Shown: positions 58,089 to 64,000 of the stretch, one piece after another
Layout: each line of letters opens with the position of its first letter
Numbering within the stretch: the stretch's first letter is position 1
Assembly: GCF_021044885.1 (NCBI RefSeq)
Contig: NZ_JAJNOD010000001.1
Coordinates: 1,488,001-1,552,000, forward strand
Source of the DNA: Microbacterium nymphoidis
GTDB taxonomy: Bacteria; Actinomycetota; Actinomycetes; Actinomycetales; Microbacteriaceae
Direction: 5' to 3'
Length of the DNA stretch: 64,000 bases
Translations under genes and position numbers: made by a program
The notes under the pieces: generated by a model
Told to the model about the DNA's origin: nothing
The model's database searches: none
What the model saw: the letters and a program-made list of their open reading frames with translations, nothing else

Positions 58089-59308
58089 AAGTTGCCCGGA
58101 TTGACGAGTTCGCGAATCGAATCGAGTGCAGGTTCCGCGTCGATCGATCGTTCACTCCGGATCACCGCAGCCTGAACAGCAGCCTCCACGCCACAGGGGA
58201 CGAGAACCATCCACCAATACGGAGGATCGACGAGTGCTGTCACGAGCGGCTCCGCAGCCGGGAACTGCCACCCTTCGCGAAGTCCGTAGAGATCGAGCGT
58301 GTTGACCATCGTGGTCGCGCGGAAGGAGAAGCCCGTCGCCGTCGACGACACGGCGAAGCGCCAGAGCTCCTCGCCCGAGGTGTCGGCTGCCGGGGCGTCC
58401 CACAGACTCTCCAACGGCCTGTCACCCCAGGTGGGGTGCTGTGCGAAGCCCTGCGCACGCAGGAGCAGTGTCTGAGCTACCGAACGATGCACGATGAGGC
58501 TGCGAAGGCGCTGCCGAATCTCGACGACGAACTTGTCACTCAGTCCTTCGTCGATGAATGCCTGGCAGAGGGAGCGCGAAGCGAGGAAAGAGCTCGCGCG
58601 CCGATACCCGTTCGCTTCCGATATCGCATCAGCGAATACATCAAGCACGGGGTTCAGCCGATCGATTGCGCTTCGAAGGAATCTCGTACGCGTGAACATG
58701 CTGTCCCTGACGGCGTTCCAGTCTTGGCGGATCCAGTCGAGGTCGCCGAGCCGACGAAGGAAGTCGGCAATCGCCTCATCGCTGGAGGATGGGAGCGTCA
58801 CGACGGCGGCGCCCAGGTGGCGAACCAACCCTGCTGTGTCATCCGCTGCGGTACCCGTCAAATCACGCATCGCCGCTTCATGCTGCTGCTCGCGTGCTGT
58901 CTCCCGGAGAAGCGACGCCAGCTCTTCCTCGCCAACGACGCCGAGATTCGCAAGTGCCGCTCGTCGCTTGCTCTCGCGTGCGACCTTCCAGCTCTCCAGG
59001 TCCGACGAGGAGTACTCCTCCGGATGGGTCTTGTCGACCAGGTTGTGATGGGGCTTGCAGAGGAGGATGAGATTCGAGAATGCCGCCCGTTGCGGATCTG
59101 TCATCGTCGGGTCGTATCGGTTGCCGGGCTTCGCGTCACGAATGTGTGCGATCTGATAGTCGATGTACGGCTCTGGCGCTATCCCTTTCGAGGGATCGTC
59201 GATGAATCGCAGAATCGGCACCATGCAGCCCGGGAAGTAACACCGACCCGCGGAGAGCATCGGAAGCGCTGCCCGTGTGCCCGCCGAATACTCTCTTGGT
59301 CCGCTCAC
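58076..59308 (-). CDS. HNH-nuclease-domain protein of unknown role
   Basis: 410 residues from GTG 59308. A zinc-knuckle HNH nuclease occupies about residues 22-105: CYFPGCMVPI, then YQIAHIRDAKPGNRYDP and NLILLCKPHHNLVDK. An alpha-helical middle part (KRRAALANLGVVGEEELASLL..) and a C-terminal domain (FRATTMVNTLDLYGLREGW, PYWWMVLVPCGV) are unfamiliar. Six sampled 60-base lines average about 59% G+C against about 70% around, which hints at transfer. The N-terminal HNH with a large unknown partner domain recalls defence nucleases, but no other defence gene is adjacent. Start uncertain; the open frame runs 130 codons further through repeats. Confidence 0.65.
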   Translation of the reverse strand: MSGPREYSAGTRAALPMLSAGRCYFPGCMVPILRFIDDPSKGIAPEPYIDYQIAHIRDAKPGNRYDPTMTDPQRAAFSNLILLCKPHHNLVDKTHPEEYSSSDLESWKVARESKRRAALANLGVVGEEELASLLRETAREQQHEAAMRDLTGTAADDTAGLVRHLGAAVVTLPSSSDEAIADFLRRLGDLDWIRQDWNAVRDSMFTRTRFLRSAIDRLNPVLDVFADAISEANGYRRASSFLASRSLCQAFIDEGLSDKFVVEIRQRLRSLIVHRSVAQTLLLRAQGFAQHPTWGDRPLESLWDAPAADTSGEELWRFAVSSTATGFSFRATTMVNTLDLYGLREGWQFPAAEPLVTALVDPPYWWMVLVPCGVEAAVQAAVIRSERSIDAEPALDSIRELVNPGNFVVQ

Positions 59309-59409
59309 AGCGTCAGGATCCCATACAGAGCAGGACTGCCCGAGATTTCGCGTCGCGAGCCTACCCGCCGAGAGCTGACCCGCGCACCGCACCGCTGGCA
59401 GCGCGGCAA

Positions 59410-59445
59410 GAACGGGTATTAGAACGGGTACTAGAACGGGAAGAG
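59410..59445. repeat. Three 12-base repeats across the DUF222 gene stop codon
   Basis: GAACGGGTATTA, GAACGGGTACTA and GAACGGGAAGAG follow one another. The stop codon of the DUF222/HNH gene is the CTA at 59431-59433 (TAG on the minus strand). The last two coding triplets are thus echoed downstream of the gene. Confidence 0.7.
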
Positions 59446-61032
59446 AGGCCGGACTGAGGGCGGAGGAGGTGGATCTGCCGTCACTGATCCGGTCCACGCC
59501 GGGGCGGAGTCGCCCGCGGGCCGCACACGTCGGCACGCCGGGGCGGAGTCGCCCGCGGGCCGCACACGTCGGTGCTCCGGCGCTGGCTCGTCGACGGAGG
59601 CGGGCGTGAAGGCCACCAACCGGCGAGGCGGAGTATCGACGTACTCGTGCCCGAGCGGGCTCGTCCAGCGCAGGACTCCGGCACCCAGGTTCTCGACTTT
59701 CCACGCGGAGTTGTGCTTGAGCACGTGGTGACGACGACAGAGGTGCGCAAGGTTGTCAGTGGAAGTTCCGCCACCGTGCTCCCACGCCAGGGTGTGATCG
59801 AGGTCGCATCGATGCACCGGGCGACGGCAGCCGGGGAAGCGGCAGTGCTCGTCACGAGCCGCGAGGAAGCGGCGCATCGCGGATGACGGTGTGTACCGGT
59901 CCACCGTCAGGACGACGCCGGTTGCAGCGTCAGTCATGAGGCGATCCCACCCTGGCTGATGCGCGGCCAGGATTCGCACACTTTCGGCATCTATCGGGCC
60001 CGCGCCGGTGAGGATGGCGCCCGTGTCGGTGAGGCCGGCGAGCGTGGTCACCGGCACCGTGACCTGAACACGCCCGCGGATAGAGGCAACCGCATCGGAC
60101 GCAGCCACCGGGGCAGCTCCCAGCAGGAGGTCACACAGCACATCGACCGCGATCTGCGGTAGCGTGCGGGACTCCGCCTGACCCACCTCCTTCTGAACCG
60201 CGTTGTTTTTCTGAACCGTGGTCTGAATCGTGCCAGTGTCCAGCGGCTCGGGATCATGCTTGATCGTGCGAGCCATGCCCATGATCCGATCGAACGCACC
60301 ATGTGCGAGCAACGTCGGCAGGAGCACGGAGAGTGTCGACATTCCGTCGCCCTCCTCCGTCAGTGTGATGCAACGAGCCCGGCGCGCTTCGCGGTGACGA
60401 TCATCGAGCGTGATCGTCATCTTCTGTTCCGCGAGTACGGAGAGCATCCCCTTCAAGCGCCACGGCGTCGTGGACTGCGCTCGTACGACCGCAGCCTCCT
60501 CATACACGGCACGCGCCATGTCGTCGGAGATCCCCGTCCCCGCCTGGACAATCGCTCGTGCATGGGCGGCGGTGATCAGCCCCCGATCCAGCGCATCGTG
60601 CGTCGTGGAGAAGCGATTCACGAGGGTGTAGGCGTCGTTGAGCTGACGCTGGACCTGATGATCGCTGAGATTGAGGGCTGCCCCGAACTCCGCGGCGACG
60701 GAACGCACGGCCAGCTCCACGGCCGATGAGGACCGTGCGGTGGGCGCATCCGGTTCCGTCACTCGATCCAGCACCCGCGCCCACACCGTCGCCTGCGTTG
60801 CCGTCAGCATTGCGATGACTCGCTGCAACCGGCGGGCCTGCTCGAGCAAGGCGGCCAGTTCACCCATGGGTGCGTCCGGAAAGGACACTGAATCGGATGC
60901 CGCCGGAGGCGAGAGCACTCCGCGCACGGCGAGCGTGTGCGGCAGCGCCGTCACCATGCCCGACGCATCCGGCACCATCAAGGGGCCCGTGCCACCCTCC
61001 GGGAGTATGTGCCTTGTCGCCGTGATCGTCAT
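59431..61032 (-). CDS. DUF222/13E12-type HNH endonuclease-signature protein
   Basis: 533 residues. The N-terminal DUF222 domain (about 45-330) has LEQARRLQRVIAMLTATQATVWARV and LDRGLITAAHARAIVQAG. A C-terminal HNH motif reads CRFPGCRRPVHRCDLDHTLAWEHGGGTSTDNLAHLCRRHHVLKH, with both Cys pairs and the His-Asp-His intact. The tail holds two 13-residue repeats (RRVRPAGDSAPA). This family is abundant in actinobacteria and mycobacteria. Its activity is undetermined, and it is sometimes regarded as mobile. The ATG 61032 start is preceded by AT-rich sequence. Confidence 0.85.
   Translation of the reverse strand: MTITATRHILPEGGTGPLMVPDASGMVTALPHTLAVRGVLSPPAASDSVSFPDAPMGELAALLEQARRLQRVIAMLTATQATVWARVLDRVTEPDAPTARSSSAVELAVRSVAAEFGAALNLSDHQVQRQLNDAYTLVNRFSTTHDALDRGLITAAHARAIVQAGTGISDDMARAVYEEAAVVRAQSTTPWRLKGMLSVLAEQKMTITLDDRHREARRARCITLTEEGDGMSTLSVLLPTLLAHGAFDRIMGMARTIKHDPEPLDTGTIQTTVQKNNAVQKEVGQAESRTLPQIAVDVLCDLLLGAAPVAASDAVASIRGRVQVTVPVTTLAGLTDTGAILTGAGPIDAESVRILAAHQPGWDRLMTDAATGVVLTVDRYTPSSAMRRFLAARDEHCRFPGCRRPVHRCDLDHTLAWEHGGGTSTDNLAHLCRRHHVLKHNSAWKVENLGAGVLRWTSPLGHEYVDTPPRRLVAFTPASVDEPAPEHRRVRPAGDSAPACRRVRPAGDSAPAWTGSVTADPPPPPSVRPLFPF
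59496..59573. repeat. 39-base coding tandem repeat in the DUF222 gene tail
   Basis: Two 39-base copies start at 59496 and 59535 and share ACGCCGGGGCGGAGTCGCCC and onward. They encode the 13-residue RRVRPAGDSAPA-type repeat. Copy number could vary without loss of frame. Confidence 0.8.
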
Positions 61033-61451
61033 GCTGTCATCATCTCATCTTTCGAAGTTATGTTCTAGCGCATGGGATGAGAACTTGATGATAGCTCGAT
61101 GAGAAGCGGCCGGAGACGCGCCTGGTAACAAAGGCAGAGGGAGACCGATCGCCGCGCGAGAGCACCTGTGGACAACGACAGGCGCTTTCGTGATCGCGGG
61201 CATACATTCGAACTTATGAACTACTGCGATCCACTCCCGCGCACTCACTTCACCAACGCCATCGGCCCTCACCCAAGAGGCCAGCACGAGCACCCTCTGC
61301 CTCCGGCGACCGAACCCAGCACCAGCACCAGCACCAGCACCAGCACCAGCACCAGCACCAGCACCAGCACCAGCACCAGCACCAGCACCAGCACCAGCAC
61401 CAGCACCAGCACCAGCACCAGCACCAGCACCAGCACCAGCACCAGCGAGCC
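61033..61451. other. Gene-free stretch before the DUF222 gene, with a microsatellite
   Basis: 419 bases between the DUF222 start and the histidine kinase stop. TTATGTTCTAG at about 61056 and ATTCGAACTTATGAAC near 61206 are AT-rich and could hold promoter elements of the DUF222 gene. The rest is the hexamer array 61321-61446. No convincing gene is seen: the long plus-strand open frame through it continues antisense to the kinase. Confidence 0.5.
61321..61446. repeat. (ACCAGC)21 microsatellite after the histidine kinase stop
   Basis: Twenty-one perfect ACCAGC hexamers (126 bases) are preceded by one degenerate CCCAGC. The array begins six bases downstream of the kinase stop codon on its transcript. 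Such perfection implies recent expansion and probable length variation between isolates. Confidence 0.95.
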
Positions 61452-62633
61452 TCAGGCCTGCGTCCGCGCCCTCTCGCGGGCCTGTCCCGGTGCCTGGCGC
61501 GGAAGCTCGACGTTCATCCGGAACCCCCGCCCGGTGTTCTCGGCCGTGACGTCCCCGCCGTGCGCACGTGCAAAGCCGCGTGCGATGGACAGCCCGAGCC
61601 CTGCTCCGGAGGACTGCGGGAGGTCCGCCGCATCGTCGGGGCCGCGGGCATCGTCCTGTTTCCAGCCCACGTCGAACATGCGATCCAGGTCTGTGCTCGC
61701 CACGCCACTGCCCTCGTCGAGAATGCCGAGGACGAGCGAATTGTCCACGTCTGTGACGGTGATGAGAATCGTGGATCCCACAGGAGCATGGCGGACGGCG
61801 TTCGCGACCAGGTTGGAGACGATCCTCGACAGCCCTCGCGGGTCGGCCCAGAGCGTCTGGCCCCCGATGCCGCGCGCTTCGATGCGCACGCGTCTACGAT
61901 CGGCTGCCACACGCATCTCGCTGACGACATCGGACACGATGTCGTGCAGATCCACCTGCTGCGTACGCAGCACCAACTGCCCCGAGCTGAGCTGTGACAG
62001 CTCGAAAAGATCATCCACGAGCCGCGTCATGCTGAGCGTCTGCGCTCCGACGCTCTGCGCGAGGGCGCGAACATCCTCGTGCGGGCTGAGCTCCGCGGCT
62101 TCGGCCACCACCTGGAGACCGGCCAGGGGTGTGCGCAGGTCGTGTGAGATCCACGCGAAGAACCGTCGGCGCGCGGAGTCGAGTTCCTCCAGTTCCGTGC
62201 GAGCGTCGCGCACTCGCGCGGCAACCAGCGCTAGTTCCGCCTGCAGGCCGGCAAGCTCCGCCACACCGACCGCCTCGGCAAGCTCCGGCTGTTCCGCGGG
62301 AACCTGGCGGATGTCGCGGGAAACCGAGGCGATCGAACGTCGCAACGATCGTGTCAGCACCCAGGCGAGCACGACGCTCAGCGCAGCCGCGATCGCGATG
62401 ACCCAGATCAGCACGGTCAGATCGTGTTCCGACAAGTACATCTCCACCGAGATCGCGATGACCGATGCCACGGTGGCCACGACACCGGAGACACCGATCA
62501 CGACGACTTGGATGAACAGGGGGCGACGTCGGAGCAGTCGCAACAACAGAAGCGCCATCAGCGCCACGACACCCGTGCAGACGAGACTCGTCAGGGCGAT
62601 GACCGCCACGTCTGAGGGAGCGAGCACCATCAT
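61452..62633 (-). CDS. Sensor histidine kinase
   Basis: 393 residues. There are three N-terminal transmembrane helices (about 6-28, 35-60 and 66-88), so no large extracellular sensor; the signal is probably sensed in the membrane. The H-box is FFAWISHDLRTPLAGL, the N-box is RIVSNLVANAVRHAP, G1 is GILDEGSGV and G2 is SGAGLGLSIARGFARAHGG. A short linker (SIASVSRDIRQVPAE..) replaces a full HAMP domain. The start ATG overlaps the response-regulator stop (ATGA). The 3' end abuts the hexamer microsatellite. Confidence 0.93.
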   Translation of the reverse strand: MMVLAPSDVAVIALTSLVCTGVVALMALLLLRLLRRRPLFIQVVVIGVSGVVATVASVIAISVEMYLSEHDLTVLIWVIAIAAALSVVLAWVLTRSLRRSIASVSRDIRQVPAEQPELAEAVGVAELAGLQAELALVAARVRDARTELEELDSARRRFFAWISHDLRTPLAGLQVVAEAAELSPHEDVRALAQSVGAQTLSMTRLVDDLFELSQLSSGQLVLRTQQVDLHDIVSDVVSEMRVAADRRRVRIEARGIGGQTLWADPRGLSRIVSNLVANAVRHAPVGSTILITVTDVDNSLVLGILDEGSGVASTDLDRMFDVGWKQDDARGPDDAADLPQSSGAGLGLSIARGFARAHGGDVTAENTGRGFRMNVELPRQAPGQARERARTQA

Positions 62634-63328
62634 GATTCGATCCCGTCCGGTGAGAACTCGTAACCGGCGCCCCACACGGTCCGCAGGTGCCGAGGTGCTG
62701 ACGGTTCGGCCTCGATCTTCTCTCTCAGCCGCCGCACGTGGACCGTGACCGTCGATGCATCACCGAACCCCCACCCCCACACCTCCTGCATGAGATGGTC
62801 TCGCGAGTGCACTTCGTTCGGGTGCTCCATCAGGAACAGCATCAGCTCGTATTCGCGCCCGCTGAGGAGGACCTCCTCGCCCTGCAACCAGACCCGTCGA
62901 CGGGCGGGATCGATCGCGAATGCTCCCGATCGGAACGTCGCCGGCTGCTCCGCCGCCGCGTGCGTGCGCCGAAGCTGCGCACGAATGCGGAGCGTCAACT
63001 CACGCAAGGAGAAGGGCTTCGTGACGTAGTCGTCGGCCCCCAGCTCGAGTCCCTCGACACGCGACTCGACATCGCTGAGTGCGGTCAGCATGATGATCGG
63101 CAGCTCGCCGCGCGAACGAGCGTCGCGCACGAGCTCGTCTCCGCTGCGCCCCGGGAGCATCCGGTCGACGACCATCAGATCCGGCAGCTCTCGCTCCAGC
63201 GCCGCCAGCGCGGCGATCCCGTTGTCGAACGAGGACACGGCGTATCCGGTCTCGGTGAGATATCGCACGACGGCACGTCGAACGGCGGCATCGTCCTCCA
63301 CAACCATCACTCGTTCGGCCGTGTCCAT
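62630..63328 (-). CDS. OmpR-family response regulator
   Basis: 232 residues. The receiver has the acidic pair in VMVVEDDAAVRR, phospho-Asp in DLMVVDRMLPGRSGDEL, Thr in IIMLTALSD and Lys in DDYVTKPFSLREL. The winged-helix DNA-binding domain is LQGEEVLLSGREYELMLFLMEHPNEVHSRDHLMQEVW..TVTVHVRRLREKIE. The start may be ATG 63328 or GTG 63334; no Shine-Dalgarno is visible and GATTAT lies just upstream, so it may be leaderless. It forms an operon with the kinase and is divergent from the DM13 lipoprotein gene, a possible target. Confidence 0.93.
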   Translation of the reverse strand: MDTAERVMVVEDDAAVRRAVVRYLTETGYAVSSFDNGIAALAALERELPDLMVVDRMLPGRSGDELVRDARSRGELPIIMLTALSDVESRVEGLELGADDYVTKPFSLRELTLRIRAQLRRTHAAAEQPATFRSGAFAIDPARRRVWLQGEEVLLSGREYELMLFLMEHPNEVHSRDHLMQEVWGWGFGDASTVTVHVRRLREKIEAEPSAPRHLRTVWGAGYEFSPDGIES

Positions 63329-63361
63329 GACCACGACGATAATCCGCCGACCGCGCGATCC

Positions 63362-63378
63362 GACCGTTCCTTACGGTC
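63362..63378. promoter_or_regulatory. Dyad between the response regulator and DM13 genes
   Basis: GACCGT (63362-63367) and ACGGTC (63373-63378) are perfect six-base arms with a five-base spacer. A half-site-like GACCGGTTCC recurs at 63404. It is a candidate site for the OmpR-type regulator. Confidence 0.45.
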
Positions 63379-63421
63379 CTGAAAGAACTGCTCCGTGGGG
63401 TGCGACCGGTTCCTAGCGTTT

Positions 63422-63448
63422 TCCCGGGCATCACTCGAATGCCCGGGA
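63422..63448 (+). promoter_or_regulatory. Leader hairpin/operator before the DM13 gene
   Basis: TCCCGGGCAT (63422-63431) and ATGCCCGGGA (63439-63448) form a perfect 10-base dyad with a seven-base spacer, 21 bases before ATG 63470. It could be an RNA hairpin in the leader or an operator. Confidence 0.5.
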
Positions 63449-63469
63449 CACAGACGAATGGAGCATGTG

Positions 63470-63952
63470 ATGCGTACACGAATGGCACTGGGAACGGCGG
63501 CCGCGGCAATCGTCCTGGCGGCGGGTCTCAGCGGTTGCACGTCCATGGCGGATTCCGGATCGGGGATGTCCGCCTCCGAGCCGACGGCGATGAGCACGAT
63601 GTCCGCCTCTCAGCCGTCGGCGATGAGCACGACGGACGACGCGGTGACGATGATGAAGTCCGGGACCTTCATGGGCCTCAACGACAAGATGGTCAGCGGC
63701 ACGGTCACGATCGAGGACGGAAAGCTGACGCTGTCGGGATTCTCTTCGGACGAAGGCCCGGACCTGCACGTCTACCTCACCAACGGCACGGATGAGGCAG
63801 CGGTGACGGCGGGCATGATGATCGACAAGGTCGCGTTCGACAAGGCCGACCAGACGTTCGCACTCTCCGGCGTCGACCTCAGCAAGTACACCGACGTGGT
63901 GATCCACTGCGACAAGGCGAAGGCCGTCTTCGGGGCGGCAGCACTGTCGTGA
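63470..63952 (+). CDS. DM13-domain lipoprotein
   Basis: 160 residues. A lipoprotein signal ends in LAAGLSGCTS (Cys about 24). A linker holds two 11-residue near-repeats (MSASEPTAMST and MSASQPSAMST). The C-terminal DM13 domain (about 62-160) has SGTFMGLNDKMVSGTVTIEDG, TLSGFSSDEGPDLHVYLTNG and YTDVVIHCDKAKAVFGAA, including the conserved Cys. DM13 is thought to take part in extracytoplasmic redox. ATG 63470 has TGGAG seven bases upstream; ATG 63458 is an alternative. The next gene starts in its stop codon (GTGA). Confidence 0.85.
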   Translation: MRTRMALGTAAAAIVLAAGLSGCTSMADSGSGMSASEPTAMSTMSASQPSAMSTTDDAVTMMKSGTFMGLNDKMVSGTVTIEDGKLTLSGFSSDEGPDLHVYLTNGTDEAAVTAGMMIDKVAFDKADQTFALSGVDLSKYTDVVIHCDKAKAVFGAAALS

Positions 63953-64000
63953 ACGTCCGACAGCTCAGCGGCCGCGCCGCGATGGTGATCGCCATCGCGG
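63949..64000 (+). CDS. Start of a further gene, truncated by window end
   Basis: GTG 63949 overlaps the DM13 stop and opens a frame to the window end (VNVRQLSGRAAMVIAIA). A basic start followed by hydrophobic residues suggests a membrane or exported protein translated together with the DM13 lipoprotein. Too little is visible to name it. Confidence 0.45.
   Translation, partial: MNVRQLSGRAAMVIAIA

Noticed and set aside
61168-62748. Long plus-strand open frame with a Thr-Ser repeat stretch
   Set aside because: It is antisense to the well-supported histidine kinase; the Thr-Ser run is just the hexamer microsatellite, and no similarity is recognisable.

Overview
The window is about 70% G+C, gene-dense and phage-free, and reads as chromosome of a Micrococcales actinobacterium, most likely Microbacteriaceae (Microbacterium-like). 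Support comes from coenzyme F420 genes, a PutA fusion, ClgR/PopR-type control of clpP, DUF222/HNH proteins, frequent GTG starts, ATGA/GTGA stop-start overlaps and several leaderless-looking promoters. No rRNA, insertion sequence, integrase, CRISPR array or origin was seen. There is one tRNA (Gly, CCC).

Layout. 0-3.4 kb: F420 metabolism (end of fgd, cofC/fbiD, cofD/fbiA) with hemD translationally coupled to cofD. 3.7-8.7 kb: a FUSC-type exporter, a small envelope-protein operon behind a hemY/cgoX-like oxidase, a HhH-GPD protein and a DUF1801 protein. 8.8-13.2 kb: putA divergent from a LysR regulator. 13.4-15.1 kb: PadR with HAAS-type membrane proteins. 15.1-18.7 kb: an acetyltransferase, a multi-pass membrane protein and three anchored secreted proteins. 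18.8-24.4 kb: an isochorismatase-like hydrolase with an NCS1 permease, a DHA2 exporter and an M18 aminopeptidase. 24.5-28.8 kb: a carbohydrate locus (SDR, ROK regulator, ChbG-type deacetylase, GPH-type transporter) with a perfect operator palindrome. 29-35 kb: TPR protein, luxS, glyS, a GH5-like hydrolase and a DHA2 transporter. 35-38.7 kb: a proline iminopeptidase-like enzyme divergent from a PadR-DUF1048-ABC exporter operon.

38.8-49.2 kb is the most distinctive region. It is a nine-gene minus-strand operon, mostly joined by 4-base overlaps: sugar ABC importer, Gfo/Idh/MocA dehydrogenase, lactonase-like amidohydrolase, L-rhamnose mutarotase-like protein, class V PLP enzyme, M20 deacylase and RidA. 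An XRE-cupin regulator lies upstream and an unfamiliar large glycoside-hydrolase-like protein is divergent. A 20-base identical block, part of a shared dyad, sits before both the importer and the regulator/hydrolase. The gene set looks like a pathway for an unusual N-acylated or amino sugar glycoside, which is inference.

49.2-57.9 kb: dcd, an ArsR/SRPBCC pair, two alpha/beta hydrolases, a clpP pair whose second member has lost its catalytic serine, a ClgR/PopR-like regulator ending in LAA, tRNA-Gly, coaBC and an NRDE-family protein. 58-61 kb: two HNH-nuclease genes rich in local repeats, the first at lower G+C. 61-64 kb: a 126-base hexanucleotide microsatellite, a two-component system, a DM13 lipoprotein and the start of a further gene.

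Recurring themes are symmetric operators at regulator genes and short tandem duplications at gene ends. One of these, an 18-base array, is built from repeated copies of a translation start.
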